Positions 34,773 to 43,317 of a DNA stretch of 64,000 nucleotides are shown here, in pieces. A model generated the notes under the pieces. The model was not told where the DNA came from. It saw only the letters and a list, made by a program, of their open reading frames with translations, and did no database searches. The stretch comes from Neolewinella litorea (GTDB lineage Bacteria > Bacteroidota > Bacteroidia > Chitinophagales > Saprospiraceae), in contig NZ_SRSF01000003.1 in NCBI RefSeq assembly GCF_004803465.1, positions 493,521 to 557,520 of the forward strand, read 5' to 3'. Each line of letters begins with the position of its first letter. Positions within the stretch are counted from its first letter, which is position 1. The translations under genes were made by a program, and so were the position numbers.

Positions 34773-35612
34773 TTATACCTGCGGTTTTTTTGCGCCTTCG
34801 CGGATGCGATCGACGAACTGCGGCGAGGCGGCGTAGGCCGACCAGCCTCCATCGACGAGTAGCTGCTGCCCGGTAATGTGCGCCCCGCCCGGTCCGAGCA
34901 GGAAGCCGACCGCCGCTGCCACATCGGCGGGCAGGCCCACGCGGCCCGTGGGGTTCAGGATGGACCATACGCCGGCGTAGTCCGGTTCCTCCATTTCGGT
35001 ACGTTCGGTAAGCACGGCTCCCGGGGCCACGCAGTTTACGGTGATGCCGAGGGGAGCCAGGTCGAGGGTAAGTTGCTGGGCCAGCATGGCGATCCCCGCC
35101 TTGGACATGCCGTAGGCGGCCAGGTCCGGATAGGCCCGGTTGCCAACGTTGGAGCCGATCAGCACGATCCGTCCTGCCGTGCCCTCCTGGCGGAATTGTC
35201 GCGCCGCCGCCTGCGCCAGGAAAAAAGTACCCTTGAGGTTCAGGGCGGTAAGCCGGTCAAAGCTTTCCTCGGAGAACTCAAAGAAACTGCCGAATTCCGT
35301 CAGTCCGGCATTAGCCACGATCATTTTCAGGGTCGAGTTCTCGAGTGTAGCGGCAAAGTCCACCAGTTCATAAACGAAGTCCACGCTGCCGGCGTCACCC
35401 ACGTACGGGAAGGCACGACCGGGTCCGAAGCTGTTCAATTCCCCTACGGCCTCGGCCGTGGCGGTGGGGTTGATGTCGTTCACGACTACGGAGGCGCCGT
35501 TCTCCACGAGGTAACGGGCGATGCCGAAACCGATCCCGGTAGCGGCACCGGTCACGATGGCGGTCTGACCATTGAAGAAGGGAGAAGGCATATGAGGAAA
35601 TTGAGCACTCAT
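34773..35612 (-). CDS. SDR family oxidoreductase
   Basis: 279 residues. VTGAATGIGFGIARYL is the cofactor site, NAGLTEFG the NAG motif, GSNVGNRAYPDLAAYGMSKAG carries the Ser and Tyr-x3-Lys, and NCVAPGAVLTERTEME follows. Relatives are glucose 1-dehydrogenase or 3-oxoacyl reductase-like enzymes. A -7-like TACCTTTC lies about ten bases upstream of the start. It is monocistronic as far as I can see, with thyA divergent. Confidence 0.88.
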   Translation of the reverse strand: MSAQFPHMPSPFFNGQTAIVTGAATGIGFGIARYLVENGASVVVNDINPTATAEAVGELNSFGPGRAFPYVGDAGSVDFVYELVDFAATLENSTLKMIVANAGLTEFGSFFEFSEESFDRLTALNLKGTFFLAQAAARQFRQEGTAGRIVLIGSNVGNRAYPDLAAYGMSKAGIAMLAQQLTLDLAPLGITVNCVAPGAVLTERTEMEEPDYAGVWSILNPTGRVGLPADVAAAVGFLLGPGGAHITGQQLLVDGGWSAYAASPQFVDRIREGAKKPQV

Positions 35613-35744
35613 GCTGGGCGGGTTGAAAGGTATCGGGTTAGGGTCCTACGGCCCGCCTGGGCGAACCACCGTATAAAGTCCGGTACGCGGGGATAGTTTT
35701 ACCTTAGCGTGGTTTTCCGGCGGGGTGTCGGATAAAGGCTGCTT

Positions 35745-36650
35745 ATGAAAACGTATCTGGACCTGCTGGGCCACATTCTGGAATCGGGCACGCCGAAGGG
35801 CGACCGGACGGGTACCGGAACGCTGTCCGTGTTCGGCTACCAGTCCCGCTACGACCTGCGCGCCGGTTTTCCGCTCCTGACCACGAAGAAGGTCCACTGG
35901 AAAAGCGTGGTCCACGAATTGCTTTGGTTCATCCGGGGAGACACCAACATCCGTTACCTGGTACAGAACGGCGTACGGATCTGGAACGAATGGCCCTTCC
36001 AGCACTACCTGCAATCCACCGGCCGGGCAGCCGACCTGCCCAAGCACGGCACCGCGTGGAAAGCCGCCCTCGCGGAGTTCACCGCGCGCATTGCCAACGA
36101 TGCGGCGTTTGCCGCGGAGTGGGGGGAACTCGGACCGGTGTACGGCAAACAGTGGCGCGACTTCAACGGCGTCGACCAACTCCGGGAAGTGGTCGAGAAT
36201 ATCCGCCGCAGCCCGGACAGCCGACGGCACATCGTCACTGCCTGGAACCCCACCGATATCCCCGAAATGGTGAAGGCGGGGCTGCCCCCCTGCCATACCC
36301 TGTTCCAGTTCTACGTGGCCGAGGGGCGGTTGAGCTGCCAACTGTACCAGCGTTCGGCCGACGTCTTTCTCGGGGTACCCTTCAACATTGCCTCCTACGC
36401 TCTGCTCACCCATCTGGTGGCCCGCGAATGCGGACTCGAGGTCGGTGACTTCGTACATACCCTGGGCGACGCCCACCTGTACCAAAACCACCTGGAACAA
36501 GCGACCTTGCAACGCACCCGCGCGCCGCGCCCGCTCCCCAGCCTGCACATTCCGGCCTCCGCCCCGGGGATGTTCGAGATCCAGTTTGAGGATATCGAAC
36601 TGCGGGATTACGACCCCTGGCCCGCGATCCGGGCCCCGATAGCCGTATAA
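35745..36650 (+). CDS. thyA: Thymidylate synthase
   Basis: 301 residues, typical of ThyA with a short insertion. The signature region includes [11 protein letters not shown] (phosphate Arg), [37 protein letters not shown] (nucleophile Cys183) and [22 protein letters not shown] with YLGDAH-like [12 protein letters not shown]. It makes dTMP from dUMP using methylenetetrahydrofolate. No dihydrofolate reductase gene follows; instead the YkgJ-type gene overlaps its stop by one base (TAATG). Confidence 0.97.
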   Translation: MKTYLDLLGHILESGTPKGDRTGTGTLSVFGYQSRYDLRAGFPLLTTKKVHWKSVVHELLWFIRGDTNIRYLVQNGVRIWNEWPFQHYLQSTGRAADLPKHGTAWKAALAEFTARIANDAAFAAEWGELGPVYGKQWRDFNGVDQLREVVENIRRSPDSRRHIVTAWNPTDIPEMVKAGLPPCHTLFQFYVAEGRLSCQLYQRSADVFLGVPFNIASYALLTHLVARECGLEVGDFVHTLGDAHLYQNHLEQATLQRTRAPRPLPSLHIPASAPGMFEIQFEDIELRDYDPWPAIRAPIAV

Positions 36651-37126
36651 TGGACGTCAGCAAGGAACTCGAACGCGCCGGTCACGAATACAAGGCCAAC
36701 CGGAAATTCATCTCCCGCCTCCGGGCCCGGCCGCCCCGCGACCTGGACGAGCGGATCCACGAGGAACACGAGGCCGCCTTCGAGCGGATCGACTGCCTGA
36801 CGTGCGCCAACTGCTGCAAAACCACCAGTCCGATCTTCCGCGACATCGACATCGACCGCCTGGCCCGTCACCTCGGTATCCGGCCCGCGGAACTGGTGGA
36901 GCGCTACCTGCGGCTCGACGACGAGCAGGATTACGTCCTGCAGGTGGCGCCCTGTCCCTTTCTGGGGGCAGACAATTACTGCTCGGTGTATGAGGCCCGC
37001 CCGAAGGCCTGCCGGGAATATCCCCACACCGACCGGAAAAACATGTTACCCCTGCTCCCGTTGACGCTTAGAAACAGCCTGGTCTGTCCCGCCGTAGGGG
37101 AGGTGCTGCGCGGGCTGCGTGAATAA
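36650..37126 (+). CDS. YkgJ family cysteine-cluster protein
   Basis: 158 residues. The conserved zinc/iron-type cysteine cluster is visible: DCLTCANCCKTTSP, then APCPFLGADNYCSVYEARPKACREYP, with a last Cys near the C-terminus. These proteins bind a metal and are of unknown function. Coupled to thyA (one-base overlap) and to the DUF2254 gene one base downstream. Confidence 0.9.
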   Translation: MDVSKELERAGHEYKANRKFISRLRARPPRDLDERIHEEHEAAFERIDCLTCANCCKTTSPIFRDIDIDRLARHLGIRPAELVERYLRLDDEQDYVLQVAPCPFLGADNYCSVYEARPKACREYPHTDRKNMLPLLPLTLRNSLVCPAVGEVLRGLRE

Positions 37127-37127
37127 T

Positions 37128-38465
37128 ATGGGACACATCTACCGTACACTTCAGACCTTCGCCAAGCAAGCCGTCAGGAGCGTGGCCTTTTTGCCCGTTC
37201 CCATGATCATCGCCGCGGTGCTGCTGGGTTTCCTGTTTTTCTGGCTGGAGAAAAACACTGAGATCAGCAAGCACGCTACGGAAATCTTCCCGGCCCTGGC
37301 CATAACCAGTCAGGATACGGCCCGCACCATCCTGGGCATGTTTATCGGGGGGCTGATCACGCTTACCGTTTTCACCTTCACGCAAATCATGAGTCTGCTC
37401 AACCAGGTGGCCAGCAGCTATTCTCCCCGCCTGCTGCCCAAGCTGACTGGCGACCGTGCCCTGCAGTTCGTCATGGGGCTCAACCTGGCAACCATCGTGC
37501 TGACCATCACAGTCTTGCTGTCAATCCGCAGCAACGACGAATACAGCATCCCCAATTTTTCGATCCTGATTTGCACCATCCTGGGCATCACCTGTCTGGT
37601 GCTTTTCGTGTACTTCGTGACCACCATCACGCGCAAGATCCAGGTGAGCAGCATCATCGATGCCACGGCCAATGACGCGATGTCCAGTCTGGATCGCGAG
37701 CGCACGTGGAGTGAAAAAGGATACGCAGAAGGCAGTATACCGCCCGAAGTACTGCTCTGGGACGCCATCCCCAGTCCGCTGGGCGGCTACGTAGGCACGG
37801 TAGACCACGACACCCTGGCCCAGCTGGGTATCGAGTACGGTACACGCTTTTACATCGGCATCAGCAAGGGCCAGTACGTCCCTCGCGGGTTACCCATCCT
37901 GCAGACGGAGCACCGCCTCGATAAGGATCAGATAGAGCGCGTACTTGCCGCCGTGTCGCCGATCCCCGATCAGTTTGACGACTGGTACCTGCCGAATTTA
38001 AAACAGCTCACGGAGATTGCCCTGAAGGCCCTGTCCCCCGGCATCAACGACCCGGCAACGGCCCTTATGGTCATCGACCGGCAGACCGAAGTGCTGGCCG
38101 AACTGATGGACGTGCCCCTGCACAATGTCTACCGTTCCAAGGAGGGTGGGGAAGTCTGGTTTGCGCGTCACGGGTACCAGGAGGTGCTTGTGGCCCTGAT
38201 GCAGGAGATGCGCTGCTACGCCAAGCAGGATCCGCTGGTGATGCGGCGGCTGTTTCAGATGCTGTACCATTTGCTGCAACTGGCCGGGGACAGGCTCTCG
38301 TACCGCCGCTACATCGAGCATGAAATTCGGGTGCTGGTATCGGATGCCCGTGCCGGGATCAGCAACCGCGCCGACCGGGCGGTGATCGCCAACGATCTCC
38401 GGTACCATCGACGGGCCATTGCGGGTGCGCGCCGGGTTACGGTGCTGGACCAGGTGGAGGCATAG
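37128..38465 (+). CDS. DUF2254 membrane protein
   Basis: 445 residues from ATG 37128; GTG 37119 is an alternative that overlaps the upstream stop. Four transmembrane helices fall in the first 180 residues (about 21-40, 63-84, 110-130, 142-162), then a large soluble part with the DUF2254 motifs DQFGIEYG-like AQLGIEYGTRF and KALSPGINDPATAL. The family is a predicted membrane protein of unknown function. It is third in an apparent thyA-ykgJ operon. Confidence 0.9.
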   Translation: MGHIYRTLQTFAKQAVRSVAFLPVPMIIAAVLLGFLFFWLEKNTEISKHATEIFPALAITSQDTARTILGMFIGGLITLTVFTFTQIMSLLNQVASSYSPRLLPKLTGDRALQFVMGLNLATIVLTITVLLSIRSNDEYSIPNFSILICTILGITCLVLFVYFVTTITRKIQVSSIIDATANDAMSSLDRERTWSEKGYAEGSIPPEVLLWDAIPSPLGGYVGTVDHDTLAQLGIEYGTRFYIGISKGQYVPRGLPILQTEHRLDKDQIERVLAAVSPIPDQFDDWYLPNLKQLTEIALKALSPGINDPATALMVIDRQTEVLAELMDVPLHNVYRSKEGGEVWFARHGYQEVLVALMQEMRCYAKQDPLVMRRLFQMLYHLLQLAGDRLSYRRYIEHEIRVLVSDARAGISNRADRAVIANDLRYHRRAIAGARRVTVLDQVEA

Positions 38466-38526
38466 GGGCCCCTCAGTCCATCAATATTATCCTCGAGAGT
38501 GGCCGTCACCGACCACTAATTTTCCT

Positions 38527-39246
38527 TCAGAGCTTGTAATTGGGCTCCAGGCGCCCGCCCTTTTCGTCGTAGAATTCCTGGATGATGGCCAGTACCTCTT
38601 CGGGGGTATCGACGATGGGGATGAGGTCGATGTCCTGCGGGCTGATGGTCTTTTCGCGCTCCGACATGGTATTGAAGATCCAGTCGCGGAGCCCGGACCA
38701 GTAGTCGGTGCCCACCAAAATGACCGGCACGGGGGTGATCTTCTTGGTCTGAATCAGGGTAAGCACCTCGAAGAGCTCGTCCATGGTGCCGAATCCGCCG
38801 GGGCAGCAGACGAAGGCCTGGGCGTACTTGACGAACATCACCTTGCGCACGAAAAAGTAGCGGAAGTCGATGTCCTTGTCGTGATCCACGTAGGCGTTGC
38901 TGCTCTGCTCGAAGGGCAGGTCGATGTTGAGGCCGATGCTGGCCCCCTTGCTGTCGTGGGCACCTTTATTGCCGGCTTCCATAATGCCGGGGCCTCCGCC
39001 GGTGATGATGCCGTAGCCCTGGCGAACGAGCAGGCGACCGATTTCCGTAGCGGTCTTGTAATACTTGTGGTCGGGCTTGGTGCGGGCGGACCCGAAGATG
39101 CTTACGCAGGGGCCGATGCGGTTCATGACTTCGAAACCTTCGACGAATTCGCTGATCACCTTAAACATGGTCCAGCTGTTCTCACCAAAAGGTTCGGTAT
39201 TCCAGCGGCGGGGGGCGTGACGGTTCAGCCCGGAAAAATCACTCAT
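38527..39246 (-). CDS. LOG family protein (TIGR00730 Rossmann fold)
   Basis: 239 residues. The diagnostic motifs are GIITGGGPGIMEAGNKGA and PGGFGTMDELFEVLTLIQT (PGGxGTxxE), the nucleotide site of LOG and lysine-decarboxylase-like proteins. Such enzymes cleave nucleoside 5'-monophosphates (cytokinin ribotides in plants; AMP-like substrates in bacteria). The start ATG 39246 faces the carrier-protein-like gene across about 170 bases that hold the palindrome at 39375. Confidence 0.92.
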   Translation of the reverse strand: MSDFSGLNRHAPRRWNTEPFGENSWTMFKVISEFVEGFEVMNRIGPCVSIFGSARTKPDHKYYKTATEIGRLLVRQGYGIITGGGPGIMEAGNKGAHDSKGASIGLNIDLPFEQSSNAYVDHDKDIDFRYFFVRKVMFVKYAQAFVCCPGGFGTMDELFEVLTLIQTKKITPVPVILVGTDYWSGLRDWIFNTMSEREKTISPQDIDLIPIVDTPEEVLAIIQEFYDEKGGRLEPNYKL

Positions 39247-39374
39247 AATATTCGATTATCGGCGGCCTGGAAAACCAGGTCGCTCGAAGGGAATGCCCGA
39301 AGGTAAGGAAGGGTTCTAAATAGAATAAATTTTACGACTTAGGCAACGCTTTCCCATCCCTTGTCGTTCTCCCC

Positions 39375-39388
39375 AGCGAATATTCGCT
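39375..39388. promoter_or_regulatory. Perfect palindrome AGCGAATATTCGCT upstream of the carrier-protein-like gene
   Basis: Fourteen-base perfect palindrome with the arms of the sites at 720 and 784 and a TA centre. It lies 31 bases before ATG 39420 and could control this gene or the divergent LOG gene. Confidence 0.6.
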
Positions 39389-39419
39389 TAATTACCCAAG
39401 CCTGCAAAACGGCCGCCAA

Positions 39420-39680
39420 ATGAACAGTATGACACAAGTTACCCACCCGGCCATGACCTCCCGCAGTGCCCTTTTGATGCAGAACCTGAGCAGCGAGCTT
39501 CGCCTGCCCGGCCACCGGCTGCACACCTTTACCCGTCTGCGGGAAGACCTCTTTCTGGATGCGCTGGATATTGAGTTGTTAGTGGCCGGACTGGAAAGCC
39601 GACTGGAGTACTACCTCACAGAGGAAGAAGCCAGCCAGATCGAGACCGTCGGCGACCTGCAGCACTATTTCCTGCGCTGA
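39420..39680 (+). CDS. Acyl-carrier-protein-like protein lacking the phosphopantetheine serine
   Basis: 86 residues. The C-terminal half follows the ACP helix II-IV pattern: LFLDALDIELLVAGLESRL, then LTEEEASQIETVGDLQHYF. In ACPs the sequence here is DSL with Ser bearing 4'-phosphopantetheine; here residue 48 is Ala (GCG), giving DAL. So the protein cannot be loaded in the usual way. The N-terminal 35 residues are Ser/Thr-rich and less ACP-like. A regulatory or partner-binding role is an inference. Alternative start: ATG 39429. Confidence 0.75.
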   Translation: MNSMTQVTHPAMTSRSALLMQNLSSELRLPGHRLHTFTRLREDLFLDALDIELLVAGLESRLEYYLTEEEASQIETVGDLQHYFLR

Positions 39681-39698
39681 ACCCCTACCTGAGGCGCC

Positions 39699-40082
39699 TT
39701 ATTCCGCCACCCCGCCCCGAACAAGGGCAAAATCGAACAGGAAGCCTTCGTGGCGGGCGCGGAGCACCAGCTCATCTTCCGCAAGGTCCTGCACCTCGTA
39801 GGTCAGGGGCAGGGCCACGCCGGAGGTGCTGATCTCATCGCCTTCCCGACGGTAGGTGCCCGTTTGCGGCTCCCCGGTCATCAAATTGGTTTCAAAGGCG
39901 CCGTCGGTGCCAAAATCGAAGTAGAGCCCGTCGAGCAGACCCGTCTTGACATTGTCGCGCCGGGCTTCGGTAAGCACCCACCTTCCTTCCAGGGCGGCCG
40001 CTTCTTCAACCGGTACTTCCGGATCCGAGCCGCAGGCGGTAAACAGGAGGGAAAGCAGCAAAAGGGGTAAAATGAAACGCAT
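39699..40082 (-). CDS. Small lipocalin-like lipoprotein
   Basis: 127 residues. The signal peptide ends in LLFTAC (Cys17). The domain begins LEGRWVLTEARRD and continues as about eight strands (YFDFGTDGAFETN, GTYRREGDEIS, ELVLRAR), a pattern of Bacteroidota lipocalin-like lipoproteins. It is 17 bases from the convergent ACP-like gene. Function unknown; a second such protein is at 54660. Confidence 0.8.
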   Translation of the reverse strand: MRFILPLLLLSLLFTACGSDPEVPVEEAAALEGRWVLTEARRDNVKTGLLDGLYFDFGTDGAFETNLMTGEPQTGTYRREGDEISTSGVALPLTYEVQDLAEDELVLRARHEGFLFDFALVRGGVAE

Positions 40083-40141
40083 GGTGGGGTCAATTGCAAT
40101 GTCCGAAACACGAGCCGCGGCAGATTGTTAACCCGGCCCGA

Positions 40142-41083
40142 TTATTGGCTTGCCCGCCGCAATCGGTCGTTGATCGCCTGGCCCAAGCCGCGGTCGGGCA
40201 CCCGGGGCACCGTAGCTTCCCGGTAACCACCACCGGCCAGGAAACGCAAAATGGTGAAGAGACGCTGCGCGGCTTCTTCCAGATCACCGGTATCGGAAAG
40301 GCTGAATTCGTGCGCGTTCCGGGCGGGCTCCCCGAAACGCACTACGGCGTGGTCGGAACTGCCCGCACGTTCGACCTGCTCCACCAAATGCAATTTTATC
40401 CCCGGCGAATAGTGGTGCGTGAGCATACCGGGTGCCGCCGGTCGGCTGCTGCCGTGGGTCTGTACGGCCACGGGCTCCCGCAGGATCTCCTGTAGCCGCT
40501 CCAATGTCGTACCCCCCTTGCGCAATACGGTAGGCCGGTCCTCCGGGAAGGCGACGATCGTACTTTCGACGCCCACGCGGCAGGGTCCGCCGTCCAGGAT
40601 GTAATCAATGCGGTCGCCCAGTTGCTCACCGACGTGGGTGGCGTTCACCGGGCTCACAAAGCCGAAGGGGTTGGCGCTCGGCGCCGCCACGGGAAAGTCC
40701 ACCGCTTCCAGCACTTCACGGATCAGGGGGTGGGCGGGCACCCGCAGGGCCACGGTGTCAAGTCCGGAAGTAACCAGATCGGGCACCGCCGGTATGCGGT
40801 CGAGTACCAGTGTCAGCGGACCGGGCCAGCAAGCCTCGGCCAGGCGCCGCGCGGCTTCGGGTACGTGGCGGGCATAGCTCAGGATGCGGTCGGGGGAAGA
40901 CTGGTGCAGGATCAGGGGATCAAAACTCGGTCGGTTCTTGGCGGCAAAGATGCGGCTCACCGCCGCGGCGTCGAGGGCGTTGGCCCCGAGGCCGTACACC
41001 GTCTCGGTGGGCAGGGCCACAAGTTGTCCGAGGCGCAGGCGGCGCGCGGCTTCTTCAGGGTCGGTTCCGATGATGGCGTTCAC
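40142..41083 (-). CDS. L-threonylcarbamoyladenylate synthase, Sua5 type
   Basis: 313 residues starting at GTG 41083. The catalytic TsaC/YrdC domain is clear: ALPTETVYGLGANALD, FAAKNRPSFDPLILH, PGPLTLVLDR, VALRVPAHPL and AAPSANPFGFVSP. The C-terminal Sua5 domain (after about 210, HHYSPGIKLHL) marks the two-domain Sua5 form. It makes threonylcarbamoyl-AMP for t6A37 in ANN-decoding tRNAs. A complete TTTG-N18-TAGCTTTG promoter ends four bases before the GTG, so the mRNA is probably leaderless; the promoter lies in the 3' end of the preceding gene. Confidence 0.95.
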   Translation of the reverse strand: MNAIIGTDPEEAARRLRLGQLVALPTETVYGLGANALDAAAVSRIFAAKNRPSFDPLILHQSSPDRILSYARHVPEAARRLAEACWPGPLTLVLDRIPAVPDLVTSGLDTVALRVPAHPLIREVLEAVDFPVAAPSANPFGFVSPVNATHVGEQLGDRIDYILDGGPCRVGVESTIVAFPEDRPTVLRKGGTTLERLQEILREPVAVQTHGSSRPAAPGMLTHHYSPGIKLHLVEQVERAGSSDHAVVRFGEPARNAHEFSLSDTGDLEEAAQRLFTILRFLAGGGYREATVPRVPDRGLGQAINDRLRRASQ

Positions 41084-41087
41084 GCCG

Positions 41088-41117
41088 CAAAGCTAGTAGT
41101 AAACGGCGTAGCTCAAA
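41088..41117 (-). promoter_or_regulatory. Complete Bacteroidota promoter TTTG-N18-TAGCTTTG for the Sua5 gene
   Basis: On the minus strand TTTG (41117-41114), 18 bases, then TAGCTTTG (41095-41088), then four bases to GTG 41083. This matches the known Bacteroidota -33/-7 consensus and spacing. It overlaps the end of the upstream coding sequence. Confidence 0.7.
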
Positions 41118-41965
41118 TAGGGCAGGGGCAGGTACAGGAAATTCTCGCTGTCCACCACCGTCGTCGCCAGTCCGAAGCTCCAGCGGTGCCGCCGACGGGT
41201 GAGGGCCACGTTGAGGGTTGGGAGCAAGATCAGCTGATCACCGGCATCCCCCACAGCCAACATCTCTCCGTAAACGTGCACCGTGGGGCTCAGCCGGGTA
41301 CCAACGCCAACGCGGTAAGCCGGCACCGCCCCGCCCCCGAAGGCGTAGAGCATCCCGACGCCCAGGTTGAACATCTGGTCCTCGTTGCCGATGGTCACCA
41401 GTCCGGTCAGGTCGCCCCCGACCCCGATCCCGCCTCCCGAGAAGGTCACAATGGGCACCAGGAGCATCTCGTTGCTCAGGCCAAGGTGGAGCCAATCCTT
41501 GGCCGAGGTGCGGAACCGTTGCCCGAAGGTCAGGCCCAGCAGGGCCGCGTTGCCTACGGTGAGTTGCAGGTGGCGATTGAGGTTGAAATCCAGTACGTTG
41601 TAAGCCAGTGATACGGTTTTAAAGCGCCGCCGACCGCCGAAGGGCAGGGCCGAACGTACGAAGGTGAAGTCGTCAAAACCTATTTCGGGTGCGGGGGCTG
41701 CCCCGCCTTCCCGGACGACGCGCACCTTCCGCAGCTGACTTACCGGGAATGTGAGGGGCTCCGCGATGTTTACCACCCGCATCCGCAGGCTGTCGTCGTC
41801 CACCGCCACGACCGTGCCGAGAAAGGTGCTGTAGTCGAGCAGAACGACTTGGTGTTGCTGGGTGGAGTCGCCCGGTCTGACGTCTGCTGATAGGGGTCCC
41901 ACACCGCTTTGAGCCGACAGGCAGGCAAAGCAAAAGAAGAATACGAACGCTAAAATTTCGCGCAT
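41093..41965 (-). CDS. Exported protein of unknown function, possibly outer-membrane
   Basis: 290 residues from ATG 41965, chosen for the signal peptide REILAFVFFFCFACLSAQ; ATG 42007 adds 14 non-signal residues. An N-terminal part (about 25-95) looks like a small beta domain (VVAVDDDSLRMRVVNI, then LTFPVSQLRKVRVVRE, as seen in Bacteroidota hypothetical proteins with an SH3-like fold). The rest alternates like a beta barrel and ends LPLPYLSYAVYY. No function assigned. Confidence 0.7.
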   Translation of the reverse strand: MREILAFVFFFCFACLSAQSGVGPLSADVRPGDSTQQHQVVLLDYSTFLGTVVAVDDDSLRMRVVNIAEPLTFPVSQLRKVRVVREGGAAPAPEIGFDDFTFVRSALPFGGRRRFKTVSLAYNVLDFNLNRHLQLTVGNAALLGLTFGQRFRTSAKDWLHLGLSNEMLLVPIVTFSGGGIGVGGDLTGLVTIGNEDQMFNLGVGMLYAFGGGAVPAYRVGVGTRLSPTVHVYGEMLAVGDAGDQLILLPTLNVALTRRRHRWSFGLATTVVDSENFLYLPLPYLSYAVYY

Positions 41966-42008
41966 TTCAAAGGGGATTATAGACGGGATAGACGGTGAAG
42001 ATGCCATA

Positions 42009-42821
42009 TTGTGTTGGTCATCCGATAATTCACTTCCCTTGCTCTACACCGATGAAGTTGTCCGTTACCGCCCCAGTCGTCTTTACGTTTTTCTGGCAGG
42101 GTTCTTCGTGGCCAATGCGCTCGTAGCTGAACTCATCGGGGTGAAGATATTCGCCCTGGAGGATACACTGGGCCTCGAGCCCTGGAATTTCAACCTTTTC
42201 GGTGAAGTGGGGGCCCTGCAGTTCAGTGCCGGGGTACTGCTTTGGCCGGTGGTATTCGTGGTGACCGACCTGCTGAACGAGTACTACGGTGAGCGGGGTG
42301 TAAGGCTTCTGAGTTACTTCACCGTCGTGCTCATCCTTTATGCCTTCGTCATGATTTTCTTCGCCATTCAGTTGACACCCGCGGAATGGTGGAGGGCGGG
42401 GGCGCAGGTGCAGGGCGTGCCGGATAACCAGGCCGCGTTCCGGGTTACCTTCGGGCAGGGCCTCTTCATAATCGTCGGCTCCGTCACGGCCTTTTTGATC
42501 GGCCAGCTGACCGACGTTTTCGTCTTTCACCGCATCCGCGAACGGACCGGTGAAAGGATGCTCTGGCTACGGGCTACCGGTTCCACCCTGGTGAGTCAGT
42601 TGGTGGACAGTTTCGTGGTGTTGTTCGTCGCGTTCAAATTTGGTCCCGAACTCTTCGGCGGGGTATCCGAGCCCTGGCCCTGGTCGCGGCTCCTGGCCGT
42701 GGGTACGGTACAGTACGTTTTCAAGTTCACGATGGCCATTCTGCTCACGCCGGTGATTTACGGCTGTCATGCGGTGATCGACCGCTACCTGGGCCTCAAG
42801 TCTGGTACCCGCCTCACCTGA
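42009..42821 (+). CDS. Queuosine precursor transporter, YhhQ family
   Basis: About 260-270 residues; start unclear: TTG 42009 (taken here) or TTG 42039, since no ATG is in frame near the first helix. Six transmembrane helices carry the family's motifs: VAELIGVKIF, LLNEYYGERGVRLLSYFTVV, and TLVSQLVDSFVVLFVAFKFG in the last third. YhhQ takes up preQ0/preQ1 for queuosine in tRNA. The gene's stop overlaps the convergent GDYXXLXY gene by eight bases. Confidence 0.9.
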   Translation: MCWSSDNSLPLLYTDEVVRYRPSRLYVFLAGFFVANALVAELIGVKIFALEDTLGLEPWNFNLFGEVGALQFSAGVLLWPVVFVVTDLLNEYYGERGVRLLSYFTVVLILYAFVMIFFAIQLTPAEWWRAGAQVQGVPDNQAAFRVTFGQGLFIIVGSVTAFLIGQLTDVFVFHRIRERTGERMLWLRATGSTLVSQLVDSFVVLFVAFKFGPELFGGVSEPWPWSRLLAVGTVQYVFKFTMAILLTPVIYGCHAVIDRYLGLKSGTRLT

Positions 42822-43317
42822 TCGGTTCCCGCGCCGCGTCCCAGACGCCCACCAGCACGGCACGTCCGCGATCGTCGATCCGCAATCCGCCGTAACGCGC
42901 CCGGGCAAAGCGGTCGCCGGTCCCTTCCTCGAAAAAGTAACTTTCCGCGCCGATGCGGATCGTCCCACGTTCCACGGCACCCGCGCGCCGCCGCCGAAAT
43001 TGAAGGATGCCTTCACCGGCCGCCCGGGGTTCCATTTCGTTTTGTACCCGCAGCAAACGGGCCACCCCGGATGAATCGCGCGCGAAGACCAGATACCCGC
43101 GCACCGGCAGTTCCTCCAGCGCCAGTTCGTCACCGATGGAATACCGCAGCGCCAGGTAATCACCCTGCAGCAGGGATCGCGGGTCGACCGGCGCCAGTTC
43201 AAAAAGCACCAGTTCTCCCTCCCGCAGGATGCGCTCCTTGTCGACGATGAACCAGCCCAAGTAAGCCAGTACGGCTACCGTAGCCAGGAGGAGTAGGATG
43301 CGGTCACGCTTTCTCAC
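42814..43317 (-). CDS. GDYXXLXY domain membrane protein
   Basis: 167 residues, start GTG 43317 inside the end of the DUF4401 gene (14-base overlap). One N-terminal transmembrane helix (8-24) precedes LLQGDYLALRYSI, the motif that names the family. Together with DUF4401 and DUF2157 it forms a conserved three-gene unit; the function of the unit is not known. Confidence 0.9.
   Translation of the reverse strand: MRKRDRILLLLATVAVLAYLGWFIVDKERILREGELVLFELAPVDPRSLLQGDYLALRYSIGDELALEELPVRGYLVFARDSSGVARLLRVQNEMEPRAAGEGILQFRRRRAGAVERGTIRIGAESYFFEEGTGDRFARARYGGLRIDDRGRAVLVGVWDAAREPIR
42976..42995 (+). repeat. Dispersed 20-base GC-rich repeat, copy 4
   Basis: Exact copy inside the GDYXXLXY gene, where on the coding strand it encodes the Arg run FRRRRAGA. 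Confidence 0.6.
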
